DNA of 64,000 bases from Mycocentrospora acerina. Taxonomy: Eukaryota > Ascomycota > Dothideomycetes > Pleosporales. The notes beneath the pieces were generated by a model. That model worked only from the letters and a program-made list of their open reading frames with translations. It was not told where the DNA came from and searched no databases. The number at the start of each line of letters is the position of its first letter. Position 1 is the stretch's first letter. The translations under genes and the position numbers were made by a program. Shown here piece by piece: positions 1 to 10,360 of this stretch. The DNA lies in the NCBI GenBank assembly GCA_022701365.1, contig JAKUHH010000167.1, positions 372,001-436,000 of the forward strand, given 5' to 3'.

Positions 1-134
1 GATGGCTTTGTGGACTTTGCTACACTTTCTTTTCCGCGCCAATCTTTAGCAAAACAGCGCTTTTGTTCTTCATTCCTTTGTTCTCTCGATTCTTTGGTTT
101 TGGCTGAGCCTTACCTATCATAGCTGCTATTAAT
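1..134. other. Upstream sequence of the GT31-like gene
   Basis: Noncoding sequence at the window edge, pyrimidine-rich just before the first gene. It is probably promoter and 5' leader of the gene starting at 135. No distinct element is claimed. Confidence 0.4.
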
Positions 135-1559
135 ATGCCTCACCCCGCTTTTCTCTGTCGTCTCCTGTTTGTGGCAATTTTGTCAGTCTCCATCATCAAT
201 ATCTTCACTGGCATTGGCACGCCATCATTGTTTCTTAGCGATGCTAAACCCTCGCCGCCCCAAAGCGAGGACATCATTTGTCCGACATCCGAAGTAGCCG
301 ACGACGTCTTGGTTGTGCTGCGCACAGGAGCCACAGAGTCAAGAGAAAAGTTGCCGATACACTTCCGCACAACACTAAGATGTGTGCCGCATTTTGCCGT
401 CTTCTCAGACTGGGACGAGGAGATTGAGGGACACCACGTGGAGAACGTTCTTGAAGGCGTGAGTCATGATACAAGAGAGGGAGAGGATTTCAAATTGTAC
501 CATCATCTCCAAGAGCATGGACGACAGGGACTGGAGAGCCAGAAGGTCATCACTGCGCTTTCGGGTTCGTCGAAGGGTGACTATCTGCAAACAGACAAAG
601 CAGGGTGGAGGCTCGATAAGTGGAAGTTCCTACCTATGATCGACCGCGCATACGAGAAGAAGAAGGATGCGAAATGGTACGTATTCATCGAAGCGGATAC
701 ATATCTTGGATGGAACAACCTTCTCGAATACCTCAGCACCTTCGACAACAGCAAGCCCTACTACATCGGCAAACACCTCTACATAAACGGCGTAGAGTTT
801 GGCTACGGCGGCGCCGGCTTCGTGCTCTCCAACCCAGCCATGCGCAAAGTCATCGACCAACGCTCCACCCGCATCTCCGACTACGAAGATTTCACCCAGA
901 AAAACTGGGTCGGCGAGGCCGGGCTAGGGAAAGTTCTCGAAGACGTCAAAGTTCCGCTGCACCGTGCATTCCCACACTTCCAGGGCGACTCCCCCGCGAC
1001 CCTCGACCCTGCCACGTCAAAAATAGATCGCGACCTCTGGTGCTACCCAACCATAACCTACCACCACGTGTCGTCGGCGGAAATCGCCGAGCTCTGGAAT
1101 TTCGAGCAAGAATGGCTGCGCTGGCACGGACAAGACGTGCTCCTCCGCCACCGAGACGTCTTCACCGAGCTCATCCGCCCCAAGATTGCGCACCAAATCC
1201 CCTTTTGGGATAACATGTCCGCGGACAAGGAGTACAATGGACACGACCACTCCATATCGTCCAACACTTTCGAAAGCAATGCCTGGAAGTCATTTGATCA
1301 CTGTCGTGCGCTATGCGATAGCCAGAACGATTGCAAGCAGTTTTCCTTTGATGCGGGAAGTTGCGGGGTTTCGTATACGTTTCGATTAGGGTTTGCGAGG
1401 CCAGGGGAGAGAGTCACGAGTGGATGGATGTTGGATAGGGTGGATGAATTGTTTATGGGGTTGGAGGATAAGTGTGGGGTAAGGGATTGGTTTTCGCCGC
1501 AGCAAGAAGGGGGAAAGGCGGTGGCGGCAGAGAAGATGAGGAGAAAGAGAGGACTGTGA
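135..1559 (+). CDS. Type II membrane glycosyltransferase, GT31/Fringe-like, with C-terminal Cys-rich (PAN/apple-like) region
   Basis: Single-exon gene of 474 residues with an ATG start. A hydrophobic stretch at residues 7-28 looks like a signal anchor, so the enzyme should sit in the Golgi or ER with its catalytic part in the lumen. A DxD-like motif, EADTY (about 186-190), follows the hydrophobic strand WYVFI, and a GYGGAGFVLS block lies at about 223-232. This order is typical of fungal GT31/DUF604 proteins that transfer a sugar from a nucleotide donor. The last 100 residues contain paired cysteines (for example CRALCDSQNDC and SCGVSY) resembling a PAN/apple module found on many fungal members. 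Donor and acceptor sugars cannot be inferred. The gene converges on the F-box gene downstream. Family assignment is from motif order; the exact GT family is less certain than the glycosyltransferase call. Confidence 0.8.
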   Translation: MPHPAFLCRLLFVAILSVSIINIFTGIGTPSLFLSDAKPSPPQSEDIICPTSEVADDVLVVLRTGATESREKLPIHFRTTLRCVPHFAVFSDWDEEIEGHHVENVLEGVSHDTREGEDFKLYHHLQEHGRQGLESQKVITALSGSSKGDYLQTDKAGWRLDKWKFLPMIDRAYEKKKDAKWYVFIEADTYLGWNNLLEYLSTFDNSKPYYIGKHLYINGVEFGYGGAGFVLSNPAMRKVIDQRSTRISDYEDFTQKNWVGEAGLGKVLEDVKVPLHRAFPHFQGDSPATLDPATSKIDRDLWCYPTITYHHVSSAEIAELWNFEQEWLRWHGQDVLLRHRDVFTELIRPKIAHQIPFWDNMSADKEYNGHDHSISSNTFESNAWKSFDHCRALCDSQNDCKQFSFDAGSCGVSYTFRLGFARPGERVTSGWMLDRVDELFMGLEDKCGVRDWFSPQQEGGKAVAAEKMRRKRGL

Positions 1560-1935
1560 GCATGCTTGGATTTGGGGGAAAGGCGGGTTCATGGCGTTCC
1601 TTGGGTGGGCTTAGATTCGAGATGTGATACCCTACAACACTCACTTGTATATTTTCCTTGGACAGATAATTAAGTAGTTCTTCAAACTTAGAGGTTTTTT
1701 TAAGTCTCGTCGTTGTTGTGAGGTTGTTGGACCTGGCTGGGATATGAGTCATGTGTATCCCCGTCAATACTACCCAACACGCCCATGACTAGCCGAGTGT
1801 GCCTTGCGCCGTATCCTCAAACAAGGTCCGAGGACAAGTCTCTAGAGCAAAACACCGATCAACAACCTATATTTGTACTATGTTGTTACGAACGAAGTAA
1901 TTGATAGTTCTTGCGTAGCAAAAACATCCCATGCC
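1560..1935. other. Intergenic, between convergent stop codons
   Basis: About 375 bp holding the 3' ends of the GT31-like gene (+) and the F-box gene (-). I see no further gene or repeat. Confidence 0.5.
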
Positions 1936-3911
1936 TCACAACCCGTAACCTCTCAGCCACTTCAACTCCCTAGCGTGCCCTTCCAACGCCCTCCTCATCT
2001 CAAAGCCATACTCCCGCTCCTGCTCCCTCTTTGCACTCAAACTCTCACTTTCATCCCCATCAGCCTGCCGCTCCAGCGCATCCTCAAACAAATCTTTTTC
2101 AAAGGGTGAATTGCGGCCAAAACCTAGCATGCCCAGTTTCCCGTCGCCCGTCCAGAGCACGAGATTATCCTGGCCAAGTCGCGGCATCACAGAGGAAGAT
2201 GAAGAATGAATCGTGGGAAGAATCTTCTGCACGATATCCCCGTCCTCGGCTGTGCCGCCTAGTGGATTCAGAAGGATAGGTTGTGATGTGTCAGGCTCGG
2301 GAAGTGGGGATAGATCATTGATGTTGAATTGGCGTACGGGCGTGCTTCCGTCTCTTTCCACCCATTTGAGATTCCCGTCGCCGTCGGAGAAGACGATACG
2401 CGTACCGTGTGGTGCAACAGCGAGGAGTTTCGATCTACTAGCCGTCTGGCGGTTTTGGTAGCAGCCTCGGTTGTTGTGTGTCGTGCGGCTGTCGCTTGAA
2501 TTGATGCTCCTTTCAGGTTGAGACGACAGGCCATATAGTTCCAATGACCCTTTGCCTTTGTATTCGCCCGCAGTGATGAGTGTATGTCCTTGTGTAGCTT
2601 TTGCATCATAGAGATCCTTTGCGGTGGAGTGGGGCCGTTCGATGCGCAGGTCTTGCGGTATAAATGGATGCGGAATAGTCGTCATGCAGGAGAGTCTTGC
2701 GCCGGAGTGCACTGTGCCGCGAAGACGTGGGAAAAAACGACGGTCAAAGTTTAACATGGACGTGAATCTTCCTCCCACCCAAATATCTCCATTTCCATCC
2801 CATTCTCGTGTTGTTGGGAGGTGTAAGATAGATAGGGCACCAGGCTGCGAGAGCGAAACGTGACCGCCAAAGTCGCCAGTTTGCAGGCGTGAAAAAGAAG
2901 TATCTGCCGATCCGCCGATAAGCTCACAACGTGTCGACGAAGGAGCTAGAGGTTTTCGGGTGTCGTGGAGGTGAACGGTCCAGTTGGTGCCGACAGTCAG
3001 CGGGGTGCGGTGATGCGCTTCCGAGAGAGCGGTGATGGAGAATGGATAGGGTGTTCTGGAAACGACTTGGAGAGTATTCAGGTCGACCTCATTTAAATAA
3101 TTGCACACGGCGAAGAACCCTCTATGCAGCCTGCTATCGATGCTGACGCACTCCACGGCCCCAGTATCCGTCATTATGGCCTGGCTTTGCGTGAGTCTAG
3201 TATCATAGTCTAGATCTGAGCCCTTGTCCGACAGCAGTCCAATCTCACTTTTGGTCACAACCTTGCCCTGCCTCTCGCTACTTGCGCAGGCATCCCATAT
3301 GCAGATGCTCCCATCCTCCAGCGGCGCAACGAGCTTGTCTGCCAACCCCTCGCTGAACAGTATCCCCGCGCCCGTAGCCTCACGTCTCCCTCCGCTTTCT
3401 TCCTCTTCCTTGTGCCCTGCATCTTGGAACCAGCCAACTTGCTGCGGCGCATGTCTTTGAATAAAATCCTGGTACCAATTCACATTCTCTCTCGGGTAGC
3501 TCGGGTCCCAGTTTGACAGTATCGCCGCCCTCCTCTTCCCCTCGTTCCTCTCTCTTTGTACTTCTCCACTAGGATGGTTCGCATCGTTGATGCCGACGCG
3601 AAAGGTATTCGAAATGGTATCCGCAGCATGGATCAATTCCGCAAGGCGGGGGTCGATATCAGCGGCGGGCGCGAGGTGTTGTCGCCGTCGCCGACGTTCG
3701 GCAGCCGAGTGCTCGAAGCATAGCGTCTTCCAGAGATTGTTATCGCGGGAAAGATTGAGAAATTGGCGCGACACGTGCTGGAGGTTGACGAGTGCGCTGG
3801 GTTCAAGATCTTGCGAGCAAGCAGTTAGGTGGGGGCACATGCGCGTGGGAGCTTGGAGCAGCACGTACATGAGATGATCTGGAGAATGATTTCGTCGGGG
3901 AGGTGTTTCAT
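1936..3911 (-). CDS. F-box protein with WD40-like beta-propeller region
   Basis: Two exons on the minus strand, 3911-3869 and 3809-1936, giving 638 residues. The 59-nt intron (3868-3810) has donor GTACGT, a CTAAC branch site and acceptor GCAAG. Splicing joins MKHLPDEIILQIIS to YLEPSALVNLQHVSRQF, a textbook F-box (LPDEI, W at LWKTLCF) at residues 2-50, which should bind Skp1 in an SCF ubiquitin ligase. The rest is about 580 residues with weak WD-like strands such as DGSICIWDA and DGNLKWVER, a probable substrate-binding propeller. The ATG at 3911 was chosen because the reading frame that continues 5' of 3869 without splicing lacks the F-box. Substrate unknown. The F-box call is firm; the propeller is inferred from short repeats only. 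Confidence 0.85.
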
Positions 3912-4380
3912 TGCGTCTGCAGTTGAACAAGGGCACAACAAGAATATAAATACATGCGCAAGGGCGGAGAATAATAAGCAAGGAACACAAAAGCGGATGC
4001 GACGCGTTATCTTGAGCACTGGGAGGCTCCGTCTCTCCGCAAAAGGGCGGGCGTGGTACCTCGTCCATGACTAGTGCAGTAGCGGCGACGGCACCCCAGA
4101 TTCGGCAACCAACTCATCTTCAACGTCGATGGAGCACGCTTTGCATGAAAAATCCAAATACAAGAAGCCTTGCGAGAGATTCATCTAGAATTGAGGTATA
4201 AATACAAATATAGTCAGAGCTTCGTTAACATTAAGAGGCTGGTATCTTTACTCGCATCACACGGCGACATCCCTGGGGTTGTATGTACATGCCTTCGCAA
4301 AGGAACCCCTGATGTCATATCTAGAACCCACATCGCTAACCCAGACCACACTTTTACTCCAGAACTCCTGTTTCCCGAAT
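3912..4380. other. Intergenic
   Basis: Contains the 5' region of the F-box gene and the 3' region of the next minus-strand gene. No further feature recognised. Confidence 0.4.
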
Positions 4381-5763
4381 TTACACCCGCTTCTCAACCT
4401 CTTCTGGTGGGGTCACCACAGTCGGCATCTCCACTGCGTTATTGGCTGGCGGTTGATACGCACTGAGTTCCGCTTTCTCGTTAATGACAGGCATGACGGG
4501 TGTGCTGTCAAGCTCTGCAAGTCCTTGGTGATTGAACGCAGCTTGGCCCATGCCTGGAGAGTAACCGGGCGGGCTGCTACCCCACGTCGATCGATCGGGC
4601 ACACTTCCACCACCGATGCCAACTGTGTCTGGACCATAGGGAGCGCCTGTGCCGGGCTGAAAGTCGGTTCCTGCTCCAAGTTCCGCTCGTCCGTTGATAT
4701 GAGAGATAGGTCGTGCTGTATCTGCAACGGGCATGCTGTCAATTTCAGCAGTACCAGGCCTGGAGTGGCGGTAGACATCTTTCTTGCTAGACTTCGCAGC
4801 AGCGGCCCCTGCGAGAGTTGCGTCATCGCTGTCCATATCTGAGTAAGGGTTTGCTTTTTTCTGGTTACGGCGTTTGAGGAGAACCCAGAAAATGATACCA
4901 GCCAGCACAAATGCGAGAGGAAGGCCGACAGCCAGACCGACGATGAGACCTATATTTGTGCCCGAACCTCCACTATTATTAGATGAATCTCCGCTTGCAC
5001 TCGCGGTAGGTGTGATAATGATGGTGATTACAGCGGTTGATACACCTCCAGCGCCCGAAGACACACTTGTTTGGACCGAGGTGACAGGTGCTGCAGAAGT
5101 GGTCGACGATGATCGGCTTGATGCTGATGAAGAACGAATCGAGGAAGACGTTGACGCTGCTACACTCGTAGTGGCTACTGCAATTCCGGTAAAGCGGTTG
5201 AGTGTAGGAGCCGTTGAAGCTGTGCTTTGTCCGATTGTGGCGTAGGCGTTTCCATCCTGGAGGTTGAAAAAAGGTCGCACCTGTGGTATCCCTTCGCAGC
5301 ATTTCACGACGCTGTTGTCTCCGTTGCAGCACCACTGGTTATTATGATCTGCACACTGCTTCAAGTTCTCTGCTCCAGTAGCAGCCATGTCTGGTCTCGT
5401 CAGCAGATGCCTTTAGTGAGACAAGACCATTGATACATACTGTATGTGCACAAGTTGGAAGGGCATCCTGGTGAGTCCCAGCTCTGGTCAGTACAGCTGT
5501 ATCTTCCGGTAAGGTTTTGGCTTGGTAAGGCACAGAGGCCATTATCCATGCATATCCATTTGTCTGGGCAGCATGCAGAGCCTTGTGCTGTCGAGCAAGC
5601 AAACTCGGAGGTGGATACATCGCCACTGGGGTAGTCTACTTCAGTCAGTGAGTGCTCTCGAAGAGCAAGAGGTCAACTTACAGCATGTTTGCGCAGCCAC
5701 CTGGGTAGCACAAGCAACGGCAACGACCGCAGCGCGCGCCCATGTGAAAGCAAATCTAGCCAT
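4381..5763 (-). CDS. Cys-rich single-pass surface protein with signal peptide (Mid2-like architecture)
   Basis: Three exons, 5763-5682, 5635-5441 and 5390-4381, give 428 residues. The introns are 46 and 50 nt with GTAAGT and GTATGT donors. Residues 1-25 form a signal peptide ending in QVAAQ. A Cys-rich ectodomain of about 100 residues follows, with motifs such as SACCPDKWICMDNGLC, SPGCPSNLC and NNQWCCNGD. Then comes a Ser/Thr-rich stalk, a transmembrane helix at about 239-264 followed by KRRNQKK, and a cytoplasmic tail of about 160 residues. This layout is common in filamentous ascomycetes and resembles cell-wall stress sensors in architecture only; no WSC domain is evident. It probably sits in the plasma membrane. 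Ligand and signalling partner are unknown. The splice model is well supported by continuous Cys spacing across both junctions. Confidence 0.82.
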
Positions 5764-7872
5764 GATGCGCCACGATACGAAGCATCAACTGCCAGGTGAG
5801 GTGAGTGGAGTAAAAGTCCTAATACACGAAAATGGAAATCCTTGAGGGAGTGGTGGATCCAAGCCAAGCTCAGATATTATGGGTGTGGTGAAGGAAGATG
5901 GGAATGGGAGAGAAGCAAACGGGAGCCAGAAATTCAGGTACGAGAACACAGGCCAAGTAAGACAGAAAAGAAGGCTGCGCGATGAGCGCACAGCAGGAGT
6001 TGCTCCCGCTTTGGGTGCTCGGATGGCCACCGTTTGCGCGCAGTCCGGCGATTTTCTTTCACCTCGACCATAACTGCTAACGGCAAGGCAGAGACCGAGT
6101 CCAAAATAGGCCAATCAGGACCGCTCATTTCCTGCAATACCTTGAACATTCATATCGCTTGACTCGATTCATGGGCGCAGTGACGTCGCGTAGGGGCTCT
6201 TAGACTCTTGCCTTCCGTATTCGGGTGAAAGTGGGTCGGCTTCGCTTGGCAGGTTGTGGTGAGAGGTTGCACATGGGGTTGCATCATCGTCGATCAATTA
6301 ATACCGTGCCAGTGAGCTCGGATCTTGAAACAGCAGATGACCCCGACGGAGACGAGTGTAGAGTGACTGCTGGAGAGATTAACCAAACAATCCTCATCAA
6401 TGGCCGTCGGCAGTGCTGAATTGTGAGCCGTCTCGCACCTGCAACATGGTCTGCTGTTGGGACAGAATGTCTGCTGTTGGGACGGCAGCCGAAAGCCCTT
6501 CACACCAAGTCGCGAGACTCCCAAAAATTAAACCGAGCTCTTGATCTTTGTCTGCCGCATCCAATAACTGCTTGCATCACATCACTTGCACTGCCAACAA
6601 AGGATCCGCGGCGTGCCCCCTCAATCTTCCGCAGCCTTTTCCAAAGTGGAACGGCACCCGTGCCCCCTCTCTGGATCGACCTCTCGTATCGGACGAATTG
6701 GTCGCGAAGCATCGCGTGATACCCGAAAGTCACCAAGAGACATGACGGTAGGGTTGCACCGAAGTCGCGGCGCACGAGCAGCAGCGTGGAGAGGTGCCGA
6801 CGGAAAAATTGACAAAAGGGTTCCAGGAGGAAGCGGCGTGGTGGCGAAGATTGGTAGCGACTTGTGGCGGCGTTTGCCCTGCGTTCAGAATCTTCACCAC
6901 TCCACCTTGGATGGCGAGTTCGATATTCTGCAGTTCAGATGAGTAAACTCATATTACAAATGCGAGACATTGTTTTTTTGCTGCTACTGGAACTTTGACC
7001 TTCTTCCGTGCATAGTCACATTCATCGCCCTTGTTCTCGACCACGCCTGACTCTAGCTACATGGGTAATAGGTGTGCAGTCCAGTGCTTACCTTATCGTA
7101 TACACCAAACTAAGTGGACCTCGGCTCTAGCCTCTCTAGAGCCGTCCACATCATCCATCTTTCTACGGTACTTGTTAGTGAATGTTGGATGGCAATTCGC
7201 GATGATCTTCGCGTGTGTTCTATTCTGGAGCATGACCCAGCCGGCGGCTACGGCAACTTAAGGCTGCAATGATGCAAAGAGGCTAGGATGGTTACTTTCA
7301 TTGATAATGCTGCGCTAGCCTTGGCCATTGTGCTTCTGATATGTCGAGAGGAGATTCATAGACTAGCTCATGAACACTAGCCAACACACAAAAGCCTAGT
7401 TGTACTACTCTCTCATCGACGACGACAACGACGACGACAACCGCCAAGTATCTAGATCGGCAACGAAGGCTGCCCAGCCTCGTTCAACATCTGCAGTCAC
7501 GAGATCGGTTCCTTTCTTTGTGTTCCCGACTTGTGAGAAGCTTACATCACGCCCGTAGCTGAAAGAGGAATTGGAACATGCATCTCAGAACCCGACATAT
7601 CCGCAGCAATCGATTGAAATCCGGGTATGAATGTAGATTGCCTGATGAGGTAAACCCACACATACCCATCAAACATGAAGCATAAATATTCAACACTGAA
7701 CCACCCACCACCCAAACATCACCTCCAACATCTAGTTTGAAGCCGGGAAAGTACCCTCCAACCTGCCCACTTATATCCCACCTCCAATCAGTAATCTCTC
7801 AAAAGCTCATCTTTCCCTACTCCCCATCCCCCAAACACCCCTCAAACCCCCCTCCTCCTCCTCATCATCATC
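5764..7872. other. 2.1-kb intergenic region
   Basis: No open frame here resembles a protein family, and the frames that exist are short and on both strands. A CGACGACGACAACGACGACG trinucleotide run lies near 7418-7440. It probably includes the promoter of the Cys-rich surface protein and the 3' flank of the zinc-ribbon gene. Confidence 0.4.
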
Positions 7873-8282
7873 TCACTTCCCCCCTTCATCCTTCTTCTTC
7901 TTCTCCTCACCACCACCCGTCTTCCCCCCTTCCTCCTTATCCCCACTCCCAGACCCGCTCCCCTTATACCCAGACCCCTCCTTCCCAGGCTCAAAAACAG
8001 TATTACCTGTTCAATCATCTCGAATTAGCCTACCCACTATATCTATCCACGCCACACATTCTAACTACATCTCCCTGTAACATCCTATTCCATGCAGCTA
8101 GTTTTTTCCCCTCATTCTCAAACGCATGTTATGGAATAATTGTTGGATGTATCCCACGTAATGGCACTGGGATTGTGGAGGGGGAAAGGGAAAGAGGAGA
8201 GGCACGCACAAGAAGCGCAATGCGCGTAGCTTCCGTCTTTGGTCAGGTCGGCTCCTGCGCCGCATTCGGGACATTCGACCAT
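7873..8282 (-). CDS. Very small zinc-ribbon protein with charged Gly/Lys/Glu tail
   Basis: Two-exon model, 8282-8210 and 8006-7873, encoding 68 residues. Exon 1 reads MVECPECGAGADLTKDG and continues to a second CxxC; the donor is GTGCGT at 8209. The 203-nt intron ends in GCTAAT...AACAG at 8007. Splicing creates the second knuckle, CASC followed by NTVFEPG, so two CxxC pairs about 17 residues apart form a zinc ribbon. The tail is Gly/Ser-rich, then Lys/Glu-rich, ending KKKKDEGGK. I do not recognise a characterised homologue. The model is supported by completion of the second CxxC across the junction and by an open, compositionally coherent second exon; RNA evidence is lacking. An upstream start cannot be excluded, because the frame stays open 5' of the chosen ATG. 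Confidence 0.6.
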
Positions 8283-8340
8283 GTTTTCGGGTGGGGGACA
8301 GGAGAGTACTGTGCTGGATGGGATAGTAAAATTTGGGGTG

Positions 8341-8364
8341 TGGTTGGTTGGTTGGTTGGTTGGT
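8341..8364. repeat. TGGT tetranucleotide microsatellite, six copies
   Basis: Six perfect TGGT units just 5' of the zinc-ribbon gene's chosen start on the minus strand. Confidence 0.9.
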
Positions 8365-8580
8365 GGACAAGGTACCTTGATGGGGTTTGGCTGACGTTGT
8401 GGGAGATGGGGTGCGGTAGATGCGTGTGCGTGGGGAAATGACGTCATAGAGTTTTTTTTGGACGCAAATCATCAAAAATAGATGATTAGTAGAACAATTA
8501 AATGGACAAGGGAGAGAATGAAATGATAGACTTTTATAAGAAGAAGAAGTTTTTGTATTCATCAAAACCCCCCTTCCCAC

Positions 8581-9494
8581 TCATTCCTCCCTATCCACAG
8601 CAAACTTCTTCAAATCCTCAATCCCAATCTTCTCCAATGCCCGCTGGTTCGTCGCCTTCAACACAATCTTTGGCACCTTCTTGTCGTCATCGCCCGTTCG
8701 GTTGTCAAATGCTTCTTTCCACCGGCTCACGCAGAGACACCATTTACATCCTTCTGTGAGGCCGATTTGTCGCAGATCGTTGCCTTGTGCGGCGCTGTAG
8801 TCGAGAAACTCATTGCTTAGGATGCCTAGGGGGGAGTTTTTTATTAGTGAGAGAAGAAGAAAGAAGGGGAGATGGAGAGGGGGAAAGTAAAAAAGGTACC
8901 TGCAACGGAGTGGTTTCCCACATCAGACTTTGGTGCTTCGCAGTACCCATCTGGAAGATTTAGTTAGAACATGGATTCAATTTGTCCACAGGAAAGCATA
9001 ACCCTACTCCTCAAGAAACCCGTCATAGGACGGGTTGAGTGCAACGCAAGCGGTTGTTTGAACACTACAAAACGCGTCAGTACGTTTATTCTTCATCTGT
9101 TGACACCTTGCTATTCTTGTTTCATTTCCTGTTTCAGAAAAGCCCATCATCAACAATTTCCAGCCCCGCAAGACCAAGTGATTGACCCATTGAATCGACG
9201 TCCTGAAAACGAAACACACTTGTTTTAATTCCCCTCCCATCCCCCCGCTATTCACCTCCCCCCATTCTTCATTTCATAGAGAGAGAGAGAAACGGAAAGA
9301 CAGCCTACACACATACCATTAAGCGACATATTTTCCAACCCCTCACTATCTTCCCAAACCCTCTCAACCCTAACTCTTATATCGTGAACCCTAGCGTACT
9401 CTCTCCTCGCTTCAAAACTCAGTCCCAAGTCCCTCTTACTACTACTATTACTCTTGCTCTTAATGTTCGTCAACAAACTTCGCAGAAAACGCAT
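8581..9494 (-). CDS. DUF2237 (COG3651) family protein
   Basis: Four exons, 9494-9317, 9064-9008, 8950-8900 and 8825-8581, encode 176 residues. The introns are 252, 57 and 74 nt. The spliced core reads VFKQPLALHSTRPMTGFLR, then NGYCEAPKSDVGNHSVAG, then EFLDYSAAQGNDL and CKWCLCVSRWKEA. This is the signature order of the DUF2237 family (PMTGF.R.GYC, D.G.HSV, FL.FS...GNDL, WCLC..RW.EA), found in bacteria and fungi with no established function. The conserved Cys residues (GYC, WCLC) suggest metal or redox chemistry, but that is inference. The nearest in-frame codon 5' of 9494 that could serve is TTG, so the ATG at 9494 is taken. The first 59 residues are a basic extension outside the family core and could be a targeting sequence. 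Confidence 0.82.
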
Positions 9495-10360
9495 AGTCCA
9501 AAAAGCGGCGCCAGTCAAAGACAAGACGGGTTTATATATAGATACGACGACGGCAAACCTGGAAATCTGGAATGTTGGAAGAAAAATGTACTTGTCATGC
9601 CGTGCCGTGCGTAGGGCTGATGGGGGAGGAGGCGGCTTAGGGAAATGGATGACGGCATGCAGGGATACTATGTGCGGGCTGGGCGCTTACGATTGCACAA
9701 AGCGGGGGGATCGTGATCGTCAGAGGTGCGTGATCGGCGTGCTGATCGCTAGGATGGGGGAGGGTTGGATGGACCCTGTGTTTGAGATAAAACAGAATGC
9801 GTGTGAGGGAAGGTGAGGTAGATGCAAAACTACAAAGGGAAGTTTATTGATGTGGTGTTTGAGCTTGTGGATACATGCTTTGAGATCAGAGGAAGGCGCT
9901 AGCTAAGTTTGGTTGCATTGCCTCGCCACCAGTCACACTGAACCATCAATCGAATTGAACAAGATTCAAAAACAGTAAACTCAAGAATTTCAATTTTTTA
10001 ATCTAGCAATTCATTCTTGGGGTATAAAGACGTCGGCCTGGCTCATTCTAAGTGTCCTGTAGGTATCGTTCTCCGCCGTTTAGTCATTAGGTTGGAAGAG
10101 AATCAAATATGTAAACGCCAATCCCAGATGCACCCCAAATATTGCTATGCAAACCGAACAAAACTCTCAAATAGCCGAAGCCGGCAAGTGTCCTGAAAGA
10201 GAACACGTACAAAAATCCTCAACACCTTTTTGGTATGCAATCGCTATTTTCCGTAACAGGTGGGCCGTGGGTATATATGCAAATTGTTTCGTAGTTTTCG
10301 CCATTGTTGTGCGATGTGATATATGCGTGGTACACGAATCCTTAAAGGACCGTCAGTAAT
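9495..10360. other. Intergenic
   Basis: Upstream region of the DUF2237 gene and downstream region of the ELL-like gene. No further gene recognised. Confidence 0.4.

Noticed and set aside
7737..8441. Pro/Ser/His-rich frame on the plus strand
   Set aside because: It lies antisense to the spliced zinc-ribbon gene, begins with a TTG codon and is purely compositional.
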